64,000 bases of DNA from Acridotheres tristis (lineage: Eukaryota > Chordata > Aves > Passeriformes > Sturnidae): assembly GCA_037013685.1 (NCBI GenBank), contig CM072887.1, positions 38,801,154-38,865,153 of the forward strand, read 5' to 3'. Within the stretch, counting starts at the first letter, position 1. Every line of letters starts with the position of its first letter. The translations under genes and the position numbers were made by a program. This document shows positions 37,701-50,199 of this stretch, one piece after another. The notes under the pieces were generated by a model, which saw nothing but the letters and a program-made list of their open reading frames with translations, did not search any database and was not told the DNA's origin.

Positions 37701-40700
37701 AATCACTAAATATCCTGGTACAAAATTTGATTTTTCTTTTCCAGGCTGAAACAAAAACACTCTATAATCATACCACAATCCATGGATTGTCCAGTACTTT
37801 GGAGGGTCATGACAATCATTAGCATTCATCTGTAGGAAACAGAAACACAGGGTCTTTGCTGCATGTATTCAGAAGTAAAAGTTTAAAGGCAAAAGTAAAA
37901 CCTCATTCAGTGATGGCCCGAGGCTCTCCTGGGACATGCTAACTTTTACTTGCCAAATCAGGAACTGGTGAACTCCAGACACTTGAAGCTGTCAGGGATT
38001 ATGCCACTTAGGGACCCACTGGCATTAAAATTTTGAAGCAGATCAGCAAAATCTGAACAGACAGTGTAAAGAGAAGACAAAAGGACAGGTTCTGAGGTAA
38101 CAGGAAGTAGCGTTATCTACACCAAATGAAAAGGGCTTTATCTGCATTTATAATATTCCAGGTGTCAGTTCTCTGTATTTTTCTCATTACCACATCTTTT
38201 CAAGGAGTGCAGAGCCATTAAAATAAAAACATGCAAAATGCAAAACTATAATACTGGACAAGCACAAATCCCTCTTTAAGCATTCAGGACTAGTTTTATC
38301 ATAGTATTAAAAGTGAAAAATACAAAGAAGATATTAAATATATTGCTTATTCCAAGTAAAACAGACTTATGCTTTAAGGATTTTTTACTTCAGGGACAAG
38401 AGAATGGACAGAAAAAGACAAAATACAAAACACAAAAATACCTTCCTACAGAAACAGAAAAAATAGAGCCTCCAATAAAAACTGTTGATAATACAGAGAA
38501 ATAGCCTACACTTTAATTACTGTTTAGAGCAGAGACATATCCATGAAAAGAACAAACTGAAAAACATCCATGTCACACATCATAGAATACCATTAATGTA
38601 TTTTTCCTGATTATTCTGCTTAGCAATTACAGCTCTTTCAAGTAAACACTTTCTGCCATTAACTAACAACCTCCCCAGACGTTCTTTTCCTCTAATAATA
38701 GCTTTCCTTTTTGGCTCTGCATTCTGTCCTAATTATGCTACAATGCCTTTTATGTGATGCCAGAGCAAGAGCAGAGTGTAAAGAAGAGCAGACAGGCCTG
38801 TAATCTCACTAATTGCCTTCCACATGCCACAGGCCAATGGCAGCAAACTTGCATGTTCTGCAAGACTTTCTTGCTCTGTGTCCATTTCCTTCCTCTCCTT
38901 TCTTGCCAACAAATACAAGCAATTACACCCAGCAACAGCTTTTTTTTCCAGAAAGGAGTATTTTGAACAAGCACACACTGCAAATGCCTAAAGAGTATCG
39001 CTCTGTCATGACACAAGCTCTGTGGAGCTGGAGGGGTTTGGCTATCTAGCCCAAAGTACAGCAAATTAATAGCTGACAGCTTGCTCAACTGAGGTGGCAA
39101 CAAAAACAACTGTGCTCCTTATTCAGTCTTTAACTGCAGCTCTCAGACATTTTAATGGAACATCCAGAGCATTTGAGATTTGAAATCATGGCACTAACCT
39201 TCCTAGAAGTTTCTTCTACTGCTCCATCACACTTTTGGCATTACCCTGTGTGCTGGCAGAACTGGGAGGCCAATGCAACCTACAACACATCAGTTCACAC
39301 TCTATACGCTTTGGCCAGCTTCATTCAATCTCCTTTTTCATTCTAGCTTTACTATCTTTCAATGTCCATTTTAAATCAATATCATAAAAAATGCAAATGC
39401 TGGGTACCCCTGCTTGCTTGTACAAAACCACTTCTTGTCAGCCTTCCTGTTTATCACAGACTGATTGCTCGGGGATTAATTCAACCTAAGGCAACCACTG
39501 ACTTGAAACAGAGGCACAAATATTTATTTTCAAGTGGCACTGGACTCCAGAAAGCCCAATATACCTAGATTAATTTGAAAAAGAAGCACTGTTTTCTCCT
39601 GTTTTAAAGCAATCTGATAATCAAACCAATCCAAATGACATGATCCATAAAACAGATCAAAGTGCTGGTGAGGCTGCAGAGCACCCACCATGCTGAGAGG
39701 GAACGCTACAGCAGAGGGATTAGCCTATTTGTAACAGCAAGTCATTGCACCAACAGCATGGACCAGAAGCATGGAAGCTTTTATCACCTCTGAAATGCCA
39801 AAAAGTGCAACAGCATCAACGAGTCTCAGAAGTGTTACCTGTTGAGCTGCCCAGGTTACAAATCCCTTGGTACAGCAGCTGGTAAATGTGAAAGTAGCAC
39901 TATTGGATCACAGATACACGAAATTGAAATAAAAAATTTGATTCTGGGAAGTGAAATGTTTCATCCTGTTCTCCCTTCCAACCACCTTGCTTTAGTAGAC
40001 CATCTCTTTAATTATCATAAATTGTAAGTTATTTTGTAATGAAACATGGCAACTGCTAAGAAAAATTCTTGCTTTTCAAACTGTGAAGAGAGTTCACCTC
40101 TTCAATTTCTTCCCCTCTAACAGTGTGCAATTATTCCCCTTCCTCCTTCTCCCCAGCTCCTGGGATCAAACAAATGAGTAAATGAACCACATTTATAGGG
40201 TTGCTGAAAAAAACTGGGAGGCAAGTAAAACAAACTTCCTTCTTATTGAACACCTCTCTAGCAGGAGCTGATAGGGTAAAACCCTTCACGAATATAAAGA
40301 CCCACAAAACCATCTAAACCAGACCTTATTCACAGAAAAATTACCGAAGTTGTAGACATAGATTAAGATTTATTTTATGAGTTACATGGACACTCGGCAA
40401 AGCATTTCTTTTGTTCCAGAACAGTGTATGGCACGACTTGAAATGACTTTAACACGCCTGGCTTAAAATACGAAGAAATAAACCTAAGGAACTTTTCGAT
40501 CTCGTGCTAGATCACAATAGTGTATTGCCTTTACTTTAATCACCTTAATTCTTTCTGTATTATGCGACTACTTCTATTATTATCAAAAAAAAAAGAAGGA
40601 AAAAAGTGTTTTTATTCTTCATTTAAACCTCCTCTATAAAATTATTGCCAAAGCCTGAACTTCGGAAAATTTTTTATCTCATATTAAAAAATTAAAAAAA

Positions 40701-43700
40701 AGACTCATCTGTTGCTTAACACAACATTCAAACTTTAATTCAGGCTGTTCTGTTCATTACTCTATTCTATTGTCCTTTTTTTGACTCTTTCCTTTGACCA
40801 GTACATATAAAGCAGTAAAAGGCAGATGCCAGCAGGTTGCATTTCTCTATTGTCCTTCCCATTCCTAACAGAGAAGGAACTGAATAACTTACAAACTCAC
40901 ACTGGATTTTCCACATTTCACACACATACACAAAAAAACCCAACCACACAGAAAATTTTATATTTCTGCAATCCCCAGGATGCAAAAGCTGAAATAATAG
41001 CTGTCTGTTAAGTTCTGGAATAAAAGGTCTTCACAACTTCATAAAAAGGGAGTAGAAAAGTCTCCCTTCTTGCCCTTGAGTTGCTCTCAAGTCACACTGA
41101 TTTGTTACTGAAAAATGTGGCACGAATTAGCCACAGGCACAATTTTTAAAGGGAACATGAAATTTATAGTCACTTGAACCTAGCTTAGATATATTTGCAT
41201 AAGTTAGTCACCTTAGGTCAATTACATGGTACTGGAATTTCTAATCACATTACAATGAAGAAAATCTCTCTTCCTCCTTCAACCTTTTCTACTGTAGTAG
41301 TCAGTAATTAGGCCCTGGGTTTATCACTGCTTCCATGACACCATTTCATTTTAAAGGGTTAATTTGGAAGATAGGATTACAAAACACTTTCCAATTTAAC
41401 TGTGCTGATCACACTCAGTGTTAAAAAAACACCAGCTGAACACTTACTTTTTCAAGCCCAGGAAGAGCTAGGAGAGATGTATTGTCAAAATTCTGGCAAG
41501 CTGATCTGTGCCCTCTAAATTTTAAAGAAGGCCTTTTGGGCCATCAAAAGCCTAAAAACCTTTTCAAGCACAGATTTGTAAACAGGTAGGAGTTAAGATG
41601 CAGCTCATCCACATACCTCAAGAACACACTACATATGAAAGAGTTTATAATCAGATTCCTTTATATAGGAGGCATAAACTAAGAAGTACTTTCAGAAAAA
41701 AAAAAATTTATCTCACAGCTTTTTGCCATAAATGATATCACAACTTTTGCTGTTTCTTTCACAGCTTTTTCCTTTCAACATCATGTCAACAGTTTTAAAT
41801 TGAATAAAAACATTAAAAATATTTACATCCTGAAAAACACTAGTTATATATAAATACTCCAAACATGCAGAAGAATCTACCTACTTAAAAATACTTTAAT
41901 TCCTGAATTTAGGAACTCCTCTTAAGTTAAACAAGAAAGCTGTTATAGTAGTACAGTTGAGATCTTGCTTCTTCATATGGCTCAATGATGGGAAACTATG
42001 AAAAAAAGTAAATATTATTTCAGTATCTCTTTTTCTGTACTTCTTTGAAGGCTTCTTTCTACAGAATATCATAAGAAATCAACAAAGTGTAAAAATGCCT
42101 ACATTTTTTGATGCTCAATACCTTCAATTATTCACTACAATTTCACTAGAAGGTTATGTAAATTATTTGTCAATTTATCAATTGCACTACCCTGGAATTC
42201 AGAGGAGTAACCAGCACAGTGGAAAAACTGTTTGGTAGGGGTTTTTAATTTCGAGTTTTTAATTTTTCTTTTCTTTTTTTTCCCCCCAATTGTTCTCATC
42301 ACATTCATGTAAGCAAGGGTTTGCATTGCTACTGACTCTGAACACTGACTCATACTAGGCACTACAAACTCTTCAACACCAACATCTCTGCTTCAAGTCA
42401 CTCACAGTGATGTTTAATCAACAGAAAATCAGATACAAATTGCATCAAATCTTCGCTTATTTCCACTCAAAAACAGGCGAACAAATGAAAAACAGAACAG
42501 CGGTCTTGGTCTTCGGTCTCACTCAGTCACATACATCTGACTTTTGTATTGATACTGCCCTCCACATTTAAGTAAAGTACATCTACTTTTCCTCAGATAT
42601 TTAGGCAGCACATGACTTTTGCTGCTACTGCTTTTCTATTTACAGAAACAGGAATGAGAAATAAAAAAGTATCTAAAACAAAAAATAAGATTCTAATGTT
42701 GTAAAAAACAAACAAACAAAAAAACCACTAAGAAACCTTTCTCACTGCAGAGACATTTGGCTAAATCTGAAGCTACTTTATTATCTACAAGATTCTTCAA
42801 CCTTGTGTCAGTAAATCTGATTGTATTTTTAACTTAACCAAAGGGAAAAGACTTTTGAGTACTTTCAGTATAGGAAATGTTCTACTTATCAGACGGTAGT
42901 AGATACTTAATAGCAATAGTATCCCTCTTAGCTGTGCTTTGACAGATGTATGCTGGAAGGTTGGGTTCATTTTGGGTTCACACCCCTCACATACAGCAAA
43001 ATATGCAGAAACACTCAGAGACAACTGCCACAACATCTTTATAGCTCTCTTTCTGACTGAATCAGTATTTGATGACATCATAGAAATACTGGAGCCAACA
43101 TTACACAGCTAAAAAACTTAACTGTGCAGCAGACAGTTCAAATACTGATCTGTCTTCAGTCAAACAAGGCAAGCAAGTCTTCCTAGAGAGTCTGATGAAA
43201 GTCTAGGATTAAGTTTATTACTAATAAGGTGTCACAAATTCTGTAACAACCTTAGTGTACAGTACACCCTACACTGATGACTCTATCTGTAACACACCAC
43301 AATCTTTCCTGCTATGGCTGCTCTGCATTGCTGGGGGAAGCAGCAAAAGTTGCATCAAGATCAGGAAAAGCCTTCACAAAGGCATAACCAAGATTAAATA
43401 CTTAATGGGCTTTATTCAATCTGTTTTCACGCATTTATTACCCAATGCTACCTTTTTTAGGATGAAAGAGAAACACAAAAATCTCACCTTACAAACAGTC
43501 ACTGGCCAATGATGAGCAAAATACAGCTTTTTCCAGGGATGAGATTGGATGTCACTGGAGAGAGATAGACAAAATTATTTTTCTTCAAGCATTTTAAAAA
43601 GAGGAACACCTTCAGGCACACAAACAAACAAGTCAGAGAGAACCATTATTAGGAAACCTGCTAATATCCCCATTGTTAAAACAAATTCTACTTCTGACAC

Positions 43701-46127
43701 CCTACCTCCATATGCTTTCCATTTCTTAAGTATGGAAAAAACACATTGTTTTGTTTTATATTTAGGAGAGCACTTACTGGCATGCTTTTAAAATGATTTT
43801 TTTAAATAGGTGTCTTTGTTTAAGATGTTAAGAATCTTGTAATTCTTCTTGATAGGCATATTATCTGAAAAAAAAGAACATACAATCTTCTTGGAACTGT
43901 AACTACTCTTCTAAAAAAGAAAGAGTACTATCACTCAAAAACTATGCTGTTTACACTGCACGACATGCAACTGGATCGTGCAAGTGTCTCCAAACTTTTT
44001 GATTAAAAAAAAATTGAGAATAAAAAGTAAAGTACAAACTACAACTCTCAAGAATACTGACTTTCTCAGTTTATAGGCATTTAATTCAAACAGTACATTT
44101 TAAAATGCTGATTAAAAATTAAGTAATTTTTAAACATTTAAAAAGTGATCAAACTATGACAAAGTCTTAAGGTTACCTATGGAAGAATTTAAGGGGTATT
44201 CAATATTTTACAAGAACATGCCTCTTTCAAAGCCTCTAAGAATAAGAGATTTATAACTCAAAGACCCATCAGTACTATCTTACACATATACAGACGGGGA
44301 AAAAAAACCCTCAAAAATTTGTTCAAGAAGTTTTGGAAGCCTGTATCACATCATTTCTGTAGAGGCCTTTTCCAACAGTTTGGAGCAGACTTTCTGGTTA
44401 AAGCAGAAGTAAATAAAAAATCTGTTGCATCAGACACTACAGCAGATATATTTAGTTATCAAGCAACCAGACAAAGTAATTAAATAGAAGAGCAAATGGG
44501 AAAAAATAAACAGAATTGTAAATTATTTAAACTGACAGCACTATATGCAGAACTGTCAAAATAAATTGTTATTCTCTGGAACCTAATAGCCACTTGTCAG
44601 TCATTAGTTCTTGCTAGAGGATATATTACAAAAAGAAAAAGGAAAAAAAAAAAAAGGAAAAAAAGACAAAGCTAGTTCTTCTTAACCTGAGGACATCCTA
44701 GAGATGCTTCCGTGTTCTATCACACTGCAGTTTTTTACTCTAGTTTTTCTACTTTACAATGGCCACATTTTCTCTTAAGCATTCACATGTATCTGAGGTT
44801 TTCTATAAAATTTAGGAGAACAGCTCTCAAACTTACCAGGGCATAGTCACAATGAAAACTATTAATACTATTGGGGTCTTTACTGTTGCCGTAGAAACCT
44901 GAATAGATGAATTGCCCTATATTGCAGAGAAGTTAATTTCCCTGGTTTTAAAAAGTCCTTGCTTAGAAATGATTTTTGATTAGACTTTTCATTAGATCTT
45001 TTATCTATACTTGAAACAGCAGCTGAATTTCTGCAATGTCAGTCATGCCCAAAAGAGTTCTCCTAGAAGACAATTTATGGCTAAGGATAGGTCAGAAAAA
45101 CTGCACTTATTAAACAGAGCAAGTTAGGCTCAGAACTAGAATCCAAGGAAAGTAATTTTCAATACCTATGCAGCTTCAGAGATATCCCCCCTTCTCTGGG
45201 CCTGAGTTATCCTGCTCTGTGCAGCTCAGGAATGTGCCTCTAGAGCTGACTCTTGGCCAAGATGGCCAAGCCAGAACCTAAATCCTGGGCATTGAACAAA
45301 CATCCACAGTGTCTAAGCTACCCACCAGCTGCAATGGAAGATGATGCAACTGAAAGATGTTCAGCACTGAACTGAGCACCCCTAACCATTCTCTTGCCAA
45401 AGCACTGAAAGGAAGCAGAAGAGTTTATTTCCTCATATAATGCAATAGGAATTTTGGCTTTAACCACAAAAAGGGTGTGATTTGGGGCATGGTTTCTCCC
45501 ATGGCCCACTGGTATTGAAGCTCAGATTTTGCCAGGGTGCAACACCCACAAAAAAGTGGTGCAGCAATCTGATGCAGCCTCAGTTGGGATGTCATATGAA
45601 AAATAATTTTATATTGTCAGAACTGAGAAAATAGCAAGGAAAAAAAAAAGATAAAAAATTAAACAATGCAACAGTTAGTAGAGTTCACACCACAGGAATT
45701 ACTCCAGATTTTTGCTGTAAGTTTAATAATAATTTTCCATTTTTGTCACTACTACATCACAACTCTAAATGATTCATCTACAGCAAGATTGGAAAAATTT
45801 TAAGTGCAACAAATGGAATTTAAGTTTCCCCTCTTTCTCCATGCTGACACATGTAAAGGTCTCCTCAGGCGCTATCCTTGCCCCTCCAGTTAATGTAGAT
45901 GCCTTATTATAAACCACGTAAGGGAAGAATAACACAGCAAAAACAGTACATAATAACAAGTTTACATTAGAAGTTAAACCATTCTGAGCTGCACTTAAGA
46001 ATGAATTGTCAGATGTTTCACTTTAAAGCACAACTTACCTTTGAGTAAATGTATGTGAAGTACACCAACCACACAGTGCCATGGAAAACCAGCCCAGAAT
46101 CCAATAGTGCAGCTTTGCAGGTTTCAT
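28511..46127 (-). CDS. RNASET2: RNASET2, acid ribonuclease T2, complete coding region in nine exons
   Basis: RNase T2 is a secreted and lysosomal acid endoribonuclease that cleaves single-stranded RNA through a 2',3'-cyclic phosphate. Nine exons (46039-46127, 43488-43554, 37774-37829, 36670-36727, 35781-35851, 33392-33505, 31183-31228, 30914-30988, 28511-28702) join in frame to a 255-residue protein; human is about 256. Residues 1 to about 24 form a hydrophobic signal peptide. CAS I (TIHGLW) gives catalytic His68. CAS II (KHEWDKHGTC) gives Glu117 and His121. Eight mature cysteines (51, 58, 78, 124, 187, 205, 215, 239) fit the four animal disulfides. Sequons are at N79, N85, N109 and N214. No frameshift or stop interrupts the frame, so the enzyme should be active. 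Confidence 0.97.
30914..30988 (-). CDS. RNASET2: RNASET2 exon, residues 168-192
   Basis: Twenty-five codons, phase 0 at both ends, including ALTRFYGITPKIQCLPPGE, which matches the conserved YGxxPKIQCLPP block with Cys187. On the sense strand an A-rich tract (30858-30884) follows the donor. Confidence 0.95.
31183..31228 (-). CDS. RNASET2: RNASET2 exon, residues 152-167
   Basis: A 46-base exon encoding (G)CLLKAGIKPSSSYYK, matching the animal LLKxGIKPSxxYY block. It has donor GTAAGA and acceptor TTTCAG. The leading base completes Gly152. Confidence 0.95.
33392..33505 (-). CDS. RNASET2: RNASET2 exon with catalytic motif CAS II
   Basis: Encodes KHEWDKHGTCAATVEVLNSQ followed by KKYFGKALELYQHIDLN. 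It contains the catalytic Glu117 and His121, the stabilising Lys120 and Cys124. The acceptor TTTTCCTAG and donor GTATGT are normal. Confidence 0.98.
35781..35851 (-). CDS. RNASET2: RNASET2 exon, residues 91-113
   Basis: Encodes DLLSDMRHYWPDVLHSSLNR plus TQF, with Trp114 split. It matches the animal DLLPEMRxYWPDV block and carries the conserved sequon N109-R-T. Donor GTGAGT. Confidence 0.96.
36670..36727 (-). CDS. RNASET2: RNASET2 exon, residues 71-90
   Basis: Encodes PDRAEDCNRTWHFNVTEIK after the split Trp71. It carries Cys78 and two N-glycosylation sequons (N79-R-T and N85-V-T). The first matches a known human site. The second may be lineage-specific, as human has a non-sequon here as I remember it. 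Donor GTATTT is weak; acceptor CCTAG. Confidence 0.95.
37584..37699. repeat. 17-bp minisatellite in RNASET2 intron
   Basis: Six perfect consecutive copies of AAACAAACAAAAAACCC (37584-37685) are followed by a partial copy to 37699. On the RNASET2 sense strand the unit reads GGGTTTTTTGTTTGTTT. It lacks stop codons in several frames, which creates false Lys/Gln/Thr/Pro ORFs. Confidence 0.97.
37774..37829 (-). CDS. RNASET2: RNASET2 exon with catalytic motif CAS I
   Basis: Encodes MNANDCHDPPKYWTIHGL, with Trp71 split over the junction. It contains His68 of CAS I and Cys58. The donor is GTATGA, weaker than consensus. A 17-bp G/T-rich minisatellite on the sense strand begins about 90 bases downstream. 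Confidence 0.97.
37830..43487 (-). other. RNASET2 intron between residue-52 and CAS I exons
   Basis: The largest internal intron, about 5.7 kb, AT-rich. Short ORFs only. A T/C-rich tract lies near 42265-42290. No repeat family or nested gene was recognised. Confidence 0.6.
43488..43554 (-). CDS. RNASET2: RNASET2 exon, residues 30-52
   Basis: Encodes the first conserved RNase T2 strand, HPWKKLYFAHHWPVTVCK, which matches the W-KKL-x(4)-HWP-x-TVC block of animal enzymes and carries Cys51. Acceptor CTCTCCAG and donor GTGAGA are good. It joins the previous exon inside Ser30. Confidence 0.95.
43555..46038 (-). other. RNASET2 intron after the signal-peptide exon
   Basis: About 2.5 kb, AT-rich, with an A-rich run at 44631-44668. 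Nothing else was recognised. Confidence 0.6.
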
Positions 46128-46143
46128 TTTGTTATCCAAATAG
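46039..46143 (-). CDS. RNASET2: RNASET2 exon with start codon and signal peptide
   Basis: The acceptor TTTTTACAG lies next to 46143. Sixteen bases of 5'UTR precede ATG at 46127 (A at -3). The exon then encodes 29 residues plus two bases, up to donor GTAAGT. The peptide is basic then hydrophobic (MKPAKLHYWILGWFSMALCG), as expected of a secretory signal. Because an acceptor precedes the 5'UTR fragment, at least one non-coding exon lies upstream. Confidence 0.9.
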
Positions 46144-49100
46144 CTGTAAAAAGGTGTTGAAATAAAAAATCTGTTATCTATCCAACACACTTAAATGTTA
46201 AAATGCAAAAACCCCCACTACTATGTCAGAAATAGCAGGTAATAGTAACTCTAGATTAGATTTACAACCATGTGTAAAATGAGAATCTCTTTCAGAGCTG
46301 TGCCTGATTCTCCAGCTTGTATGGTCATTTTAATAAACTACTGACATGAAGGATGACATTACCGTTTCCTATTTTTTCTTTACTTGTGCATGGTTGCAAC
46401 AGAGCCACCTTCCAATTAACAGAAATATATGTGTTCTACACAACTGTAGTTTATGTAATTGAAGACTCTACTTGTAGTCAGCTCAAATGCCCAAAGTGAT
46501 TCATTAAAGAAACTTCGAACTTAATATTGAGTATTTGTATTGGATTGGCCAAGGCCAATATCAGAAACTCACAGGAAGCCAAGCATGATGTGCAAAGATG
46601 AAATTCTATCTAAATGCCAGTTGACTACCTAACTAGTATTTTTTTAAAAGCTGCTAAAATCACATGAGTTTCTGTTCTTGTTATAAACCTGAGATAGCCT
46701 CTATGAAACCATGCACAATTTGCCTAATACTTCATGGACCTCAGAAGTAAGGGGATAAAAAAGCAAATTAAACTTCACAAACAGAAGGACTTTCACTTGG
46801 CACAGGTCAAAAATCCCAACTGTCTCTCAAATCTGCCAGCCATTTCACAGCATTTCATATGCTACCTTCTAGAAAGGGATGTACATGCATAAATTTGCAT
46901 GCAAGTTATTAAAGCCTCACCAAACCTACTTCCCAACTTTCTCAAAATGACAACTCTACACCACAAGACACTGCATGTAACCTAGGTGACCTTTCTAAAA
47001 TTATTCACAAGTCGTATTCCTTTTTTCTATGAAGGTGTTTTTAAGTCATCCTTACAACAGTCAAGTAAAGCCTGTTTTGACACCAGTGAAGACATGGCTG
47101 ATTCAGCCATTACACCGGGAAAACTCAGTGTAATTCATATTCACAGCTCACTATAGAGAAGAGCCCATTTTCCCATAGTTGTTATGTGGCTCTGGACCCA
47201 GCTTGCAGAACCCTGAAGTTCTGCAAACTCTGTGCCAGAGCTGAAGTACAAAAGAGGGAGCCGCCCTTCTTGCAAAATGTGTGGGGATTTCAAAACTCAC
47301 GAGGGGCTTGGGCAACAACAGTAACCGTTAACCAGCTAAATTTATCACAAGATCTTGCTAAATTGTGAGGAAGCTAACACCTTTAAGACATGCTTCTATC
47401 TCATACATTAATGTCTCTCTAATTTATAATAGACACATTACCAAGGTACTTGGCCCAATAGAAGATATAATAAGATAAATACTAGTTGCCAACTGCTAAT
47501 TTCCTGATCAAGTTTCTTAAAAAACATTGGAAGGAATATGTCTCACCAGGTAAAATAAGAAAAAAAAAAATTTAAAAAAATCATTTGGAGAGTACTACTT
47601 GTATAGAAAAGCAAACAATAATGTAGAACTAATCTTTAGCAAAAGCTAGTTAAAGCAAGACATATATGCTGCATTAAAGAAATTGATATAGTCATACAGT
47701 ATATAAAAAAAGTCACAAACCAATTGGATAGCAAATTTCCCCAAGAGTTCTGCACCTTAAGTGATGTCCAGTCCCATCATTTGAACAACAGGAATTAATT
47801 ATATGAGATTCTCCCTTACAGACATGCTTAATGATTTCATCTTCCATTACTTTCAACTGAAAATAGACCAAGCAAGATTACTTTTCTGCATGAAAAACTA
47901 TCTACTCAAGACAAAGCATTGAGAGATGTAATGAGTGTAAGATTAATGTAAAATTCTGTCCTACCTATAAAAAGCAGGATGTACCACTTAAAAGATAGTA
48001 ATGTCAAACATCATCAAAAAAAAAAAAAGCTGCAAAGGTGTGGAAGAAACACCTTAAGGAAGTCGATTATGAAAGACAAATAACCCAGCAAGCATTACAG
48101 CCTTTCTTTTGATGTAAGTAGGCAGAAAGAAGCTTCTTTTTTTCAGTGGCTGTTGCAAAAAAATCATAAACACGATTATCTCCTTTCTCACTGGACTCTT
48201 TATGTTTGATGAAGTAACAACCAGGAACAGAGGAGACTTCAAAAAATGCTGCTATCAGAGCAGCAGAAGTTTATTCTACATAATTTATTCTACATATTGC
48301 TCTTGAACCCTGGAAGCAGAATATAGGGCAACAAAGAAAGTGAGCAGGTTTGAAAGCCTCCAATCGGTAACTTTCACTTTTTTCCACTGACAAACAATAC
48401 ATAAACTCTCTCTAATGATTTAGCTCAGAGGAGAACCTTGCAGCTACCACAGCTATCCTGACAGATATCCTGAGTGATTTATTCAAGCTGATCTTTTAGT
48501 TGTCTATGACACTGATGGCGGCGGGTGGAAAGTACATCAATCTCACCTCAAAGGCACCTGAATAATGCACTTTTGAAGAAATACACACACCCAGATAAAA
48601 ACTGTAGTAACAACTAAGATGCATAAAGCACACCCATTTTTAATAAAAATTACACTAATTTCACTAATTTCACAAATACAAAAAAGAACAGATTTAACAA
48701 ACCTTACGCCAACTCTTCTCTAATAAGAAACAGAGATTTCATATTATGAAAGTTAGTTACAAAAAAAAGTCATGATGTTCCAAAAGATTTCATAACATAG
48801 AAAACTTAAAACATACATAAAATTATTACTTGAAACTAGGCTATCAGCTCATTTTCATTACGGATTAAATTCCAAAGCACAAGAACAGCTTTGGGATGAC
48901 TATTTGTTTACTATACATACAAAAGGAATGCAAAACACACGTTTCTCTGTGTGAGTAACCCGGTCAGGGCACGGTCATTTTCAGTTATGTTGGCATTGTT
49001 CCATGCTGTTTCCAAAATTACCTGCTCAGGCTTATAGAAGACTAGATAGAACTTGTAATAAACACTGAGGAAACCCTCCTTTAACACATTCACTATAGCT

Positions 49101-49663
49101 CGAATTCTAAGATACCATCTTGACGGGACTGCTGATGTAGCACATGCTTCCTCTGTACATTAGCAATTACTCTCCTCTTATTTTACTCTCTTATTTTCTT
49201 TTTGTTTTGCTTTTAACAATTAGCTTGACTAGCAAACCCCTCATTAATATAAAACTTCCTGCTCTACAGTTTAGTTCAGCAAAATCAGAAGCGAAGATGC
49301 AGCAGAAGAGCACTCAAGCATCAGCAGGAGATACCCATCGTTTTGACACAGCACGCATGCAGCTAAATGCAGGCAACAGTGTCCAGAGATAAGATTTAGG
49401 ACAGTTAGCCTGGCATCTAAAGCCACAAAAATGAACACACAAGGCTTTGGTAGCATCCAAAACAACTCAGCATGCGCTGCAGCTGCCACAACGAGTTAGA
49501 TAAGCCGAGTCACAACACTATATGCCAGAAGCATTAATTTAATTTATAACAGCCCTCTTAACTCCGGCAACTTTTACCTCCACTGTCCACTCAGCTAACC
49601 ATGCATCCTAAGCCCGAGTAACTGCAAGAAGTTCTCTGAAGGCTTTTCAGAGGCAATACTCAC
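46144..49663 (-). other. RNASET2 5'UTR intron (inferred)
   Basis: The acceptor at 46144-46145 requires an upstream exon. The AT-rich 3.5 kb up to the CpG-rich zone has no open exon-like segment. An A-run near 47561-47579 is simple sequence. Confidence 0.5.
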
Positions 49664-49850
49664 TCCCACCGCCCCGGCAGGTTTTCAGCAGGACCCCTCC
49701 CAAAGCGCTCAGTGCGGTGCCGGGCTCTCTCCGCCGAGGCTGCGCCCGGAGGGAGCAGGGGCTGCGCTCAGCACGGCCGCACCTCGCCCTGCCCGCACTG
49801 AAAACCAACACGATCGACGTCCGGCAGCAAAATGCCGTCACTCCCGATAA
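49664..49850 (-). promoter_or_regulatory. RNASET2: Candidate RNASET2 promoter / non-coding first exon A
   Basis: A short CpG-rich block whose minus strand ends at a perfect GTGAGT donor (49663-49658), though preceded by GGA rather than AAG or CAG. It could splice to the acceptor at 46144. No TATA box was seen. Confidence 0.4.
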
Positions 49851-49960
49851 ACAATCATTACACAGGCGTCTGCACAAGCTGTAAAGAATGCAAACCACAC
49901 ACGCACCGGAAGCGGGAAGCCTCCAATCGACAGGAGGATGCCAAAGCTGATGTTAAGTGT

Positions 49961-50014
49961 AAAAAAAAAACAAACAAAAAAAAAAAAAAAAAAAAAAAAC
50001 AAAACCAAAAAAAA
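49961..50014. repeat. Poly(A) tract between two CpG-rich blocks
   Basis: About 54 bases that are almost all A on the plus strand, interrupted by single or paired C. It separates the two candidate RNASET2 promoter blocks. It may be a nucleosome-excluding tract or an old retrotransposon tail. Confidence 0.9.
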
Positions 50015-50199
50015 CTATGAACAGTTTTTCCGCCTCTGGGAAATTGCTGCTATTTATTTGGCTGACTTTCGATTTGTTACCTATGGAATTTAAAGCATAA
50101 AAAGTGAAAACTAACACAATCTAAGTCCGTCCCAGGCCTGCAAGTCCCACCTTCGCAGTTGGCGCAACTGAGACTCTCAGCAGCAGAGAGCCACTCTCC

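Larger units (their letters stand above)
33506..37773 (-). other. RNASET2 introns from CAS I exon to CAS II exon
   Basis: Introns 33506-35780, 35852-36669 and 36728-37773. They contain no recognised genes. The only structured element is the 17-bp minisatellite at 37584-37699. Confidence 0.6.

Noticed and set aside
37458..37829. ORFs of 83-106 codons made of Lys, Gln, Thr, Asn and Pro repeats
   Set aside because: Translation of the 17-bp minisatellite, which lacks stop codons. The minus-strand frame only overlaps a true RNASET2 exon at one end.
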